From NCBI GenBank assembly GCA_019828595.1, contig JAHQRK010000032.1:620001-684000 (forward strand): a DNA stretch of 64,000 nucleotides. The letters are read 5' to 3'. Position numbers and translations under genes: made by a program. Under the pieces are notes generated by a model. That model ran no database searches. It was given only the letters and a program-made list of their open reading frames with translations, and was not told the origin of the DNA. Of this stretch, positions 20,114 through 28,973 are shown one piece after another. How positions within the stretch are numbered: position 1 is the stretch's first letter; the number at the start of each line of letters is the position of its first letter. The DNA comes from Aphanomyces cochlioides (taxonomy: Eukaryota > Oomycota > Saprolegniomycetes > Saprolegniales > Verrucalvaceae).

Positions 20114-20664
20114 ATGCTCCGACGAACGTTCTCGGCCGTGGCGGAAGCGGTCCAGAAGAGAACGCCGCGAGCGCGACGAGAAATCCCTGCCGCTATCAAA
20201 CTGGTTTGTGTACAAACTGCTATTTCTCGGCTGAAAGGATATCCTGGTTTAGACAGACGCTGCGGCCGCACGTATTTTGGAACTCATGGCGAAACAACCC
20301 GATGCAATTGGCATCCGCCTGGGTGTGAGAACGAGTACGTGATGGAAATGAAGAGCAAATGACTGACAGTAGATCTCCGTGAGTAGGAGGATGCAGTGGA
20401 TTGTCCTACACGATGAACTACACGAATGAAAAGAACAAATTGGACGAAGAAGTCCGCGACAAAGGTTTGTCATCCACAATCACGGCCATGCTGAACAAGA
20501 ACACGTGTGATGTAGGAGTTAGAGTATTCATCGATTCCAAAGCACTCTTCCACGTCGTGGGCACGACCATGGACTACAAGATTACGCCCGTATCGGCCGA
20601 GTTTACGTTTGAAAACCCCAACGCCAAAGGCACATGCGGATGCGGCGAGAGTTTCAACGTGTAA
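20114..20664 (+). CDS. ISCA1: Mitochondrial iron-sulfur assembly protein ISCA1
   Basis: Four exons: 20114-20203, 20253-20334, 20387-20464 and 20516-20664, giving 132 residues. The third intron (51 nt, GTTTGT...GATGTAG) is a multiple of three and lacks a stop, so a naive frame reads through it. Removing it restores EVRDKGVRVFID, as in the family. Basic N-terminus (MLRRTFSAVAEAVQKR) suits a mitochondrial presequence. The three iron-sulfur ligand cysteines are present in VRTRGCSGLSY and GTCGCGESFNV. Known role: A-type carrier that, with ISCA2 and IBA57, matures 4Fe-4S proteins in mitochondria. Its stop is 2 bases from the stop of the convergent phosphatase gene. Confidence 0.95.
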
Positions 20665-20666
20665 TA

Positions 20667-21700
20667 TTACAACTTGGCCTTTAGTTGCTTGATTGAGACT
20701 CTGCCCACGATAACAGTCACATCGTCAGGCTTGAGGTTGTGTTCGAGGGACGCAATCACGACTGCTTCAGCTTTCTCCTTGACGGATTCGCTCGATGTTA
20801 CAACGGACACGAGGGATTGGATTGGTCCATGCCAGTATCGTCTCCAGGAGATTATAGGCTACAGAGCAAACGTCAAGACATAGATAAAAATGATGCCACA
20901 CCGGAAAGAAAGCAGGAATGTCTTGTAAGTCGGGCGCAAAGTTGTCCCAGACTCCGTCAGTCGCCAGGACAATGATGTCTCCATCTTCAAGCTCAACTGT
21001 TCCGTTGTTGGCCTGAATAAAATCAAGCATGACATCATGGACACGAGCATACCTCACTTGGTTGGCTCTCCATTGCTCCGTAGCATTTGAAGCGCTCTGG
21101 AATTTTGGCAAGTTGGAATGGCGCCAGCCCAATGCTTTGAAATGCGCTTCGAAACACGACTGCATCGCCTCGAACGATGGCAAATCCAGAATCGCCAAGG
21201 TTGGTGTAGTCCAGGACAGGCTGGCCATTTTCATTTTCTCTTATCTTGATTATGCAAGCCGTTGTACTTCCAGCTTCGACAGAGTCATCCTTCAAAGTCA
21301 TCGCATACGCTTTGTCGAGGATATCCAATGTTGATATCACGTCACCACCTTGGTTGGATTGCACAATGAGACGTGCATATCGCATCAACGCGCGGCTAAT
21401 AGCGGATGGATCGACCCCATTTTCATTCCAGCCACCAACACCATCCGCAACGCCAACCACAGTCGGTGTGAGAAAGAACGAGTCTTCACCACAACCCTCT
21501 GGACGCGGAATGGCATCCATTGCACAGCGCTTGCCTTTGCACGCAGCATACGCTTCAAAGAAGAAGGAGTTAAAATCCCGCCTTGAAGATGCCGACGGAG
21601 GGGTCGTCGAAGTTCTTGAAAAACTAAAATTTCGGCGTGGAACGCTTGATTTCATCATCAAAGACGCCGTCATCCGTGGCCGCATGTTGCGCGCAAGCAT
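20667..21700 (-). CDS. PP2C-family phosphatase, PPTC7/PTC7 type, mitochondrial
   Basis: Three exons in transcript order: 21700-21053, 21012-20902 and 20858-20667 (introns 40 and 43 nt), 316 residues from MLARNMRPRMTAS; an upstream in-frame ATG at 21745 is possible. The Arg/Ser-rich N-terminus suits mitochondrial import. PP2C metal and core motifs are complete: GEDSFF, GVADGVGGW, GSTTACII, NLGDSGFAIV, VLATDGVWDNF and DDVTVIVGRV. PTC7/PPTC7 enzymes dephosphorylate mitochondrial proteins and support coenzyme Q synthesis in yeast and animals; the same role here is inference. It is tail-to-tail with ISCA1, stop codons 2 bases apart, so the two 3' UTRs must overlap. Confidence 0.92.
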
Positions 21701-21891
21701 GTTGTAGCGTTGGCTGGAAACAGTCAAAAATGACAGACGTGACATAAAAAAAACACGAAATTCTGTCAAGATCTTAGAATGGCAATACAAACTCCAATAT
21801 AAAATGGCAAATATTAAAATTCGGAATGAAGTAGTGTACAAATTCCAATATATTTCAAATAAATAACACTTTGACAAGGTCTTCAACGTGA

Positions 21892-24116
21892 TCATTTTCG
21901 AATTTCTCGCAACTTTTGCTGGATGGAAGTCGCGGCAAAATGGACTTTCTGCCGCAGCTCGGTCCGAACAGGCATGCCTTTGGATGGAGATGCCATATAC
22001 AGCCTATATTGGACTTGATCGACGACTTGCACCAGCACCAGATCAACGATCGCCATGATTGCGTCGTCACGCTGCCTTTGAGCAAGACTCTCAGCAAGAG
22101 ACAAACGTTGGTCCCCATCAATGTTTCGATCTTCGACTGAAATATCTCTCAGCTCCCTTAGTCGACGCAACTGAGCCCTTGCAAGGACTACACGACCAAC
22201 ACCTATTGATAGTCAATAAACATCCCAGTCGAAATGGTGACCACCTTGAACAAGGCAACCAGCAGCGCGTTCAATGCTTGTTCGAAGCCCATACAACTCA
22301 AATATCAGTGTGCCACGCTCGTTTAGATTCAAGCCTTTGAAATCTTGTGGTTGAAGCTTTGGCTGTGCACGCGCAAGATGCATGACAGTGTACAGCTCAG
22401 CTTTGAGAATTACAGATGAAAACTTTGCCACTTGACACCTTCCTTGGTTTATTGATTTGATCCAAGCAAAAAGCGGCATGTCCAACCAATCCCAAAGTGT
22501 CGATGGGTTGTGGTGGTGATAATGGCGACGACGATGTGGGCCGACTCGACGATATATTAATGCATTGTACCATGGCCCAGTCTCCTTGATTTTGGAGATC
22601 GTCGACACCGTTTCTGGATTTGGCTGGAGAATTGGGTACAGTATTTCCCTAATGAAGTTGTCACGCAGTGTCGAAGATAGGCTCAACCCTGATGGAAACA
22701 TCTCGCGAACCTTCTCTTTCTCGGCTGAAGTCATTTTCGTTTGTGTCACTGATTCAACAATCGCTTCCAAGTCCTCAATTGACATGCTCTCAGAGTTTGA
22801 AGACTTGCGGCGGGACTCAAAAACCTAGCCAAGCTTAAAACAATCATTTGTTATCCCCACTACCTTGCTCAAATCAATTTGTTTGAGTGCCGCAAATACG
22901 AACAGTCTGTGAAGCAGTGCAGCAATGACGCCATGCCACGCTTGAGTCAATGGCTGGGTTATTGGTACGGCGCATTGCTGGCTCGCTGACATTGCAAATG
23001 CTTCAGCAGCATGCTCAGTTGCTTCCAAGAGTTTTGTTGTTGGTGCTTGCTTGATGACGGCAATGATGTTGGACAAATCATTTGCAAAATCTTGTCTCTC
23101 ATTTGTGGCGGTCATCACATCGCGGGATTCCGAGATCCAAATGCTTTCAACCTCGGCGAGTGCTTGTCGTGCCAAGACATACCCAGGTTGCATGGCTACA
23201 CATTGCTTGAGATGTTCTTTTCCTTTAAGAAGACGGCCGAGACGAATATAAGCAATGCCAAGATTAAAGTGAGCTTTCCATGAATCTGGCGTGTGGGCGA
23301 GAGTTTTCTGAAAGCATTTCACTGCATCTGACAGCTCATTCTCAGCTAGATGAATGGCACCCAGATTGGCGTAGAGCAAAGGGACGTTGCAGCCATGAGG
23401 AGCCAGGGTTAAAATCGCGCGGAAGATTTTGGCTGCTTCAGACATGTTCACACGACTGCCATCATGAAGCAATTCGAAGGCGAGACGTAGCCGTGCTTTC
23501 CAATTGCGAAGTGTAATGTACGACGCATTGGCTGGAAGTGTGACGTAATTTAGAGTTGGTGATACCCTGGAAATAGGAGAGCCGCCGTGTAATGCTGTCC
23601 TCGGTGGAATTTTGAGAAAGGAGTGAATTGATTCTGCCTCAGCAACGCAGTCAAGAGTCATGCTTTTGTGTGAAAAAGTTTCGGGGAGGAGTAGTCTCAT
23701 GCTGCCGAGAATTGAAAAAGATTTCAGCCAAGAAGCCTACCGCAACATTCGAAGCGTCTCCATGACTACCCCTTGCATGGTCGTAAGCTCTGCAGTCGCT
23801 CCCAGCATATCCGAGCAGTGATCCAAAAATCCGACCTAACGAACGATCTCGATGGTTGAGAAGATGTCACTTACATTGCATGCGTGGAGACGGACGTCGT
23901 TGTATTGTCGAATGAACTGTCGAAGGACAAAAAGACAAAGAAACTACAATGAGTCATGGACTGATTCAAAAGAAAATGTACATGAAGATGGCACGCAGGG
24001 TTTGCTTTCAGAGAGAAGAGCCGCAGGATTCTTGCAAGTGTTGAAACCAGTGTTTTGATTGCTCGGTGGTCGACGAGTGAATTTGTCATCGTGTCGAGAA
24101 GTATTTGCAATGCCAT
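21892..24116 (-). CDS. TPR-repeat protein of unknown function
   Basis: Six exons in transcript order: 24116-23982, 23916-23875, 23835-23741, 23701-22864, 22824-22245 and 22202-21892, with introns of 65, 39, 39, 39 and 42 nt between the first five pairs; joined length 2001 nt, 666 residues. The first exon could instead start at an ATG near 24176 through a very short intron. About residues 180-270 hold TPR-like helices (VPLLYANLGAIHLAENE, AVKCFQKTLAHTPDSW, AHFNLGIAYIRLGR, EHLKQCVAMQPGY). The C-terminal part is alpha-helical, with an IQ-like end (AATSIQQKLREIRK). No signal peptide or catalytic motif. TPRs imply a scaffold role; the partner is unknown. Confidence 0.8.
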
Positions 24117-24324
24117 TTCCAAGCCCTAAGGATCGGTGATATATGAATCAACACAACGAAGCCGACATGGCGGTGGCGAAGACAAAACAATCGTCGAGAA
24201 ATATACTTGTGGCGTACTTTGGCATCTACACAAGTCCCACAATGTCATGCGTTCTCTGAGGCGGCGCGGGTACCAACGAAGGGAAAGTCTGCAACCATGT
24301 CTTCTATTATTAGATCTCACTCAA

Positions 24325-25827
24325 CTACGTACAACCAGTTTGCCATCGCCATTCGTAATGCTGCATGGCATTGCTATAATGAATGAGCGCCGCCACAACG
24401 ACGCAGATGTGCCACAGCTGGTGGCTGTGGCCCCACACATCAAAGTGGCCGGGGAAGAATCGCTCAGGGAAACGAGTGCCGTAGATGGTTGCACCAAGAA
24501 GGTAGAGAAATCCCATGAGCATCAATGGCTTGAAGAAGATTTGGATATGATCGTCCCAGATGCCGTGCTTGAGGATCAAATGGCCAATTGGAACCAGAGC
24601 AAAGAACCCAAGTGCCAGAAACATGCTCGATCGAATCATAGAGTTCTTTGTGACCATAGAAGCCACGAGGCAGGCCACAGCAAGAGTCGATATGATTCCA
24701 AGATACAGGTAGATAAGACCAGGAGTGCAGTAAAACGAGTAGTAGATCAGCGGGAAGAAGGAACCAGCAATCATGAGGATGATGCCAGAGTAGTCGAGCT
24801 GGATAAAGACCACCGACGCTTCAGCACTTTGAACCCACAAGAGATGATAGATCGAACTCAAAGTCAGACACACGACGGCACTCCCAATAAACACTTTGAT
24901 GGGCCAATTGCCCACGACAAGCATGGGTGCAAGTTTGGAAGGCGAGACGTCTGAGATAGCATGGAGACCATTCTTGACGCTGTCAGCAACTCCATGGAAT
25001 TCCTTCAAGACAAATTGAAGCGCAGGGTAGTCATTCGTATCCAGTTGGCGCAAGTACGACGTGAGAGAATCCAGACGCGACTGCAATGATTGTTTCATGC
25101 CGTGGATTTGGCTGTACGAAGTGAGAACGGATTTGAGGGGCATACTTTTTTTGAGGGCATCAAAGGATGGTTCAAGGCGTTCCTTCAAAATCATTAGCTC
25201 ATGCTGCAGATGCTGCATTTGCTCCGACACAGTGTATGAAATATCTTCCGCATGGACATCAAGAATCTCATGAAATCGCTGCAGACTTGGTATCTGGGCA
25301 ATCGTGTGTCCAAAGATGATACTTGCAACTTGGAGTTGCTTGGACATGACTTCTTGGTATCGCGTGTCGATGAGGTACTCCAATGCGTGATGTACTCGAG
25401 TTGGTGCGAGTACATTGCGCGCGAAAAGGTGCATGGTATGTCGTCCTTCTTCGAGATAATGGATCACTGGTTCCAATGGCACAGGGGTGTCATCGAGCGA
25501 CCACAAGTGCGTCGGGTACTCCATGTTGAACACGCTGTACATGAGACCTGCGAAGATGAGCGATCCAATGATGTGTGTCCAGACATTCCACGTCTCGTTG
25601 TGGAGTTCAAAGAGCGAGAGGAGGCAATGTGTCATCGAGTAATTCACGCGGTAGCCCGTGCGAATATACATGTTGTACGCCAGATACGACTTGCCTTCCG
25701 CGTGGACATCATGGATTCCCACGAGACGCTTCTTGGCATCGGCGGCGTGGCGGCGGCTGCTTGGCATCTCGACGACTTGCATGCTTTTGCCCACTGAAGG
25801 TTCCTTTTTGAAACACCAAAGAACCAT
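24325..25827 (-). CDS. PAQR/adiponectin-receptor-like membrane protein 1, with long helical insert
   Basis: Single exon, 500 residues from ATG at 25827 (the frame is open to 25860 only via TTG). The PAQR signature is complete: YIRTGYRVN, LFELHNETWNVWTH, SSIYHLLW (His near 327), QLDYSGI (Asp near 342) and SHQLWHICV (His pair near 465-470). These supply the Ser-His, Asp and HxxxH zinc site typical of PAQR hydrolase-like receptors, with seven membrane segments. Unusual: about 200 residues with a coiled-coil-like character (about 110-300) are inserted between membrane segments 1 and 2. PAQR proteins elsewhere act as ceramidases or steroid/adiponectin-type sensors; substrate here unknown. A paralogue without the coil lies 2 kb away beyond the glutaredoxin gene. 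Confidence 0.9.
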   Translation of the reverse strand: MVLWCFKKEPSVGKSMQVVEMPSSRRHAADAKKRLVGIHDVHAEGKSYLAYNMYIRTGYRVNYSMTHCLLSLFELHNETWNVWTHIIGSLIFAGLMYSVFNMEYPTHLWSLDDTPVPLEPVIHYLEEGRHTMHLFARNVLAPTRVHHALEYLIDTRYQEVMSKQLQVASIIFGHTIAQIPSLQRFHEILDVHAEDISYTVSEQMQHLQHELMILKERLEPSFDALKKSMPLKSVLTSYSQIHGMKQSLQSRLDSLTSYLRQLDTNDYPALQFVLKEFHGVADSVKNGLHAISDVSPSKLAPMLVVGNWPIKVFIGSAVVCLTLSSIYHLLWVQSAEASVVFIQLDYSGIILMIAGSFFPLIYYSFYCTPGLIYLYLGIISTLAVACLVASMVTKNSMIRSSMFLALGFFALVPIGHLILKHGIWDDHIQIFFKPLMLMGFLYLLGATIYGTRFPERFFPGHFDVWGHSHQLWHICVVVAALIHYSNAMQHYEWRWQTGCT

Positions 25828-26512
25828 CCGGATAAATCCTCCTGGAATTCCGACAGCCAATCAAAAGGCGGTATTTCGAAGTCAACAGCCAATCAAATCG
25901 CATTCCGTGCAGTAAGCAACTGGAGATTCCTTGTCGCATCTCCAGAATAAAATGGGATCCAAAGCATCCACGACCACGCTAAGCACACCCACAAGTTACG
26001 TCAGCCAAAGGGAGGGACACTGCGAGGGTGTTGGATTCTCTACTGTCTTCGAGTGTCATCCCCACGTTTCAATTGACGCGCGCTCGTTTTGGCGTTTATC
26101 CGGTGCACCAGTTATCATTTTCGAAAAATTACTGTGCGAAACGGTTGGTTCGACTTCGATCCTGCGCGAGATTCAACCGCAGCGACGATTCTCGACACCG
26201 TTCGGTACATTTCTGCGTGAAAAGAGTGACATGAACACATACGAACACAGTGTAGGCATACCACGATGCTGTACAAGAACGATGGCCGAAAGGCCTCTCG
26301 GGGTGGCGGTCAAGTCGCATGTTGGTTTGTAGCTCCCTCGTTTTTATGCCCTGCTCTGTCACCTTGTCGACGTCAACATTGAAGACGGAGTGGGTTTCTA
26401 CCAAGTTCAATGTCACTAAACCGAGGGAATATTTGTGCCATGCCACTGTCACAGAAAAGTGTCGTCCGGATAATAAATATTATATCCGGAAGTCCTGGAG
26501 GAATTTGCGATC
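25828..26512. other. Divergent intergenic region with a doubtful small frame
   Basis: Between PAQR1 (minus) and glutaredoxin (plus). A plus-strand frame from ATG 25952 (MGSKASTTTLSTPTSYV, 126 codons) begins with a possible myristoylation pattern, and another frame holds GWFDFDPARDSTAATILD before a possible 39-nt intron. The frames do not join convincingly, so no gene is called. Confidence 0.35.
26465..26490. promoter_or_regulatory. Imperfect palindrome with two TCCGGATA half-sites
   Basis: TCCGGATA at 26465 and TATCCGGA ending at 26490 face each other around an AT-rich centre, 23-48 bases before the glutaredoxin ATG. The same core occurs several times in the PRP22 promoter and touches the PAQR1 start codon. 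A binding-site role is inference. Confidence 0.4.
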
Positions 26513-26931
26513 ATGGGAGGAAGTCAGTCAACGCCGGAAGCTGCGGCCTTTGTCCAAAACGCGATCAATACCAACGACATTACGATCTTTAGCAAGACCT
26601 ATTGCCCATACTGCCACCAAGTAACTCTCTATGCTGGGATTCGATAGCTTAACAAATCCTAGGCGAAACAAGTGTTGACGTCCGTTGGAGCCAAATACGT
26701 CGTAATTGAATTGGATGAACGATCCGATGGCGCTGCAATTCAAAGCGCGTTGCAAGAGCTGACAGGTGCAAAAGCCAAGAATAAGTTCTTCTGACTTGAT
26801 GTATAGGTCGATCGACTGTGCCCAATGTGTTTGTCAAGACAACCACGATCGGTGGTGGTTCCGATGTCGCCAAGCTCAAGAGTGAAGGAAAGTTGGTTCC
26901 TCTCTTGAAAGATGCCGGCGTCCTTGCGTAA
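26513..26931 (+). CDS. Dithiol glutaredoxin
   Basis: Three exons: 26513-26620, 26663-26765 and 26807-26931 (introns 42 and 41 nt), 111 residues. The redox motif TYCPYCHQ places the catalytic cysteines at 31 and 34. The glutathione-binding segments follow: STVPNVFV (cis-Pro) and IGGGSDVAKL (GGxxD). This is the classical CPYC class that uses glutathione to reduce disulfides and protein-glutathione adducts, probably in the cytosol. The N-terminus MGGSQS also fits an N-myristoylation pattern, which would be unusual and is only a suggestion. It lies between two PAQR genes on the other strand. Confidence 0.95.
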
Positions 26932-27166
26932 ATCTCCCTGCTGATGCAGCTATCAATGTAGGATGTATCTTGTTTTGATGTTAGAATTCCTCTTGGTATG
27001 GATCGCAGGAGACACTCGAATGGATTGCATTCCATGGGATGAAGCAACCAACTCCGATGACTTTGAAGTATTCCCTAGCTTGGTCTGCTCTGGTGAAATC
27101 TATCGGAGACAGCAGTCACGGGCATTGGAAGATCGACATGCTTTGAACGCTGAGCATTAGATTATC

Positions 27167-28123
27167 CTAGTTGCATGGCATCATGCACCGCAACTCGAAA
27201 TGTTCGAGAGCGTTCGTGTAATGCACTAGACTGGCAGCGAGAACACAGAGATGCCACAACTGATGGCTAGCTCCTACTACGTCGAAGCGACCGGGGAAAC
27301 GACTCTCTGGAAATCGTGTCACGTAGAAGAAGATGCCCATGAAGTTAAAGACGGACGTGTGGCCAAGCGCCCGAAGGGTCATTTGGACGTTGGAGTCTCG
27401 AATTCCATGCGCTCGAATCAAATGCACGAGTGGCACAAGTCCAAAGCCGGCTAGACAGAGGAAAACACCAGTTCGAATGTTGGGATGCGCTTGAAACGAC
27501 GGCGCAAAGGATGCCACAAGCGACGCCACGGCGAGTATCGCAACGATGCTGAGGTAGATGACTTGAATGGTTGGGTTGCAGTAGAACGAGTAGTACAGGA
27601 ACGGAACAAAGGCTGACGCAATGAGAACGATGATGCCTGCGTAGTCCACTTGGCTAAACCAGTTGCACCACGCTCGCGATTGGATATACATGAGATGATA
27701 GATCGCACTGCAGGCGAAGCAAATCGCCACGCCAGACACGTAGACAACGATCGGCCATTGGGAAACATGCTGGCCATGGGACAGGAAGACTTCTGACGGA
27801 GGCACTTGGAGTCTCGGGGAGTGGTCGTGGGTTGGTGTAAACAGACCGTGCTCCAAGTGAAAGGGGTGGAAATGCGGCTTGAGAACGGAAGGCGGCGACC
27901 ACGCTGTCATAGCAGTGAGTCCGCAAAGTCCGAGGAAGATTATCGCGCCGACAAGGTGTGTCCAGACGTTCAAAGTCTCGTTGTGGAACTCAAACAGCGA
28001 GAGCACGCAGTCTGTCCAAGTGTGGTGCACGCGGTAGCCCGTGTGGATATACTGATTGAAGCCAAGGAAGTCAAAGCCGTGGGTTTCCAGCGCCGTCAGC
28101 GCCGCCAAGTGCTTCTGTCGCAT
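27167..28123 (-). CDS. PAQR/adiponectin-receptor-like membrane protein 2
   Basis: Single exon, 318 residues from ATG at 28123. Complete PAQR pattern: YIHTGYRVH, LFEFHNETLNVWTH, SAIYHLMY (His near 141), QVDYAGI (Asp near 159) and SHQLWHLCV (His pair near 285-290), with seven membrane segments. Compared with PAQR1 the first loop is short (about 65 residues) and histidine-rich (HFHPFHLEHG, THDHS), which might bind metal. Similarity along the whole length and the same strand point to tandem duplication, with the glutaredoxin gene now lying between. Ligand or lipid substrate unknown. Confidence 0.9.
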   Translation of the reverse strand: MRQKHLAALTALETHGFDFLGFNQYIHTGYRVHHTWTDCVLSLFEFHNETLNVWTHLVGAIIFLGLCGLTAMTAWSPPSVLKPHFHPFHLEHGLFTPTHDHSPRLQVPPSEVFLSHGQHVSQWPIVVYVSGVAICFACSAIYHLMYIQSRAWCNWFSQVDYAGIIVLIASAFVPFLYYSFYCNPTIQVIYLSIVAILAVASLVASFAPSFQAHPNIRTGVFLCLAGFGLVPLVHLIRAHGIRDSNVQMTLRALGHTSVFNFMGIFFYVTRFPESRFPGRFDVVGASHQLWHLCVLAASLVHYTNALEHFELRCMMPCN

Positions 28124-28973
28124 CCAAAGTCTGTCAACAGGGGGATTGTGATCAATTTGTTATCCACTCCATTAGAAGATTCGATGACACTGACATTCAC
28201 TATGAGGGGTGTAGGGGTTAAAGGGTTGCAGGGTTTAGGGGTTGAAAGGGTTTAAACCGTGTGGATGACATGGCGACAGTGTGTAAAGCGTTCACGATGT
28301 CCGAGATTTCTGGTTGAGTGCCCGTATTCACCATAAGCTTGACTATGAGCATGCCATCATCATGCCGCCCAATCTCGACCTGTCGTCTGAAACGATATTC
28401 TTGGTGGGTACTAATGTTCCGGGGACACTTCATCTCAGACAGTTTGTCTCTTCCTGACTGTCAATTAATATCAGCAACATGGTTCTCACAAGCCTCGACA
28501 AGATTATTTCTTCCGTCAGGCAATCAACTATTTCGATAAACTCAACCGCAACGCCTCGAAATGATTGCTTGATGATATTTCGATCGCACAGATGCAGCTC
28601 CAATCGTTTTAACTGCAAAGACAAGCCACAAGAAATACACTTTATTCAGCTTGTTCCACTGCGTTTATCGTGCAAAAATTGTTATCCAATATGGTCGAGC
28701 TTTGAGTGTATGCACGAGAGAAGCAGATGCAAACTTCACCTTTGGGGCAAGTCGATAAAGTTCACAGTTAAATTCACGTAAAGCTGATTGAGAAGCAATC
28801 TAATGAGTTGTGCAATTGTCACTACAGAGCATGCTGCTTGAAGCAATGTCCATCGTGAACTTGGGGGTGAATGTACATGTGGCAGCAATTGTAAAAGTCT
28901 CACGGTAAATTGTTAAAAGCACCTTGAGACCACGAAATGGTGGCTTTAGAATCTCGATTTGTCCAAGCAGGTT
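28124..28973. other. Intergenic, 850 bases, no gene seen
   Basis: Contains telomere-like repeats at 28206-28257 (listed separately) and AT-rich sequence with short frames on both strands. Marks the boundary between the conserved gene block and the second membrane-family array. Confidence 0.5.
28206..28257 (-). promoter_or_regulatory. Telomere-like AACCCCTAAACCC repeats upstream of PAQR2
   Basis: The plus strand reads GGGGTGTAGGGG, then GGGTTGCAGGG, TTTAGGGGTTG and AAAGGGTTTAAACC, i.e. variants of TTTAGGG, 83-134 bases before the PAQR2 start. It could be an interstitial telomeric scar or a telo-box promoter element. Confidence 0.4.

Noticed and set aside
25952..26332. Possible myristoylated small protein (MGSKAS start) between PAQR1 and glutaredoxin
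   Set aside because: Competing frames, no family match and no splice model that joins them; noted only as an intergenic candidate.
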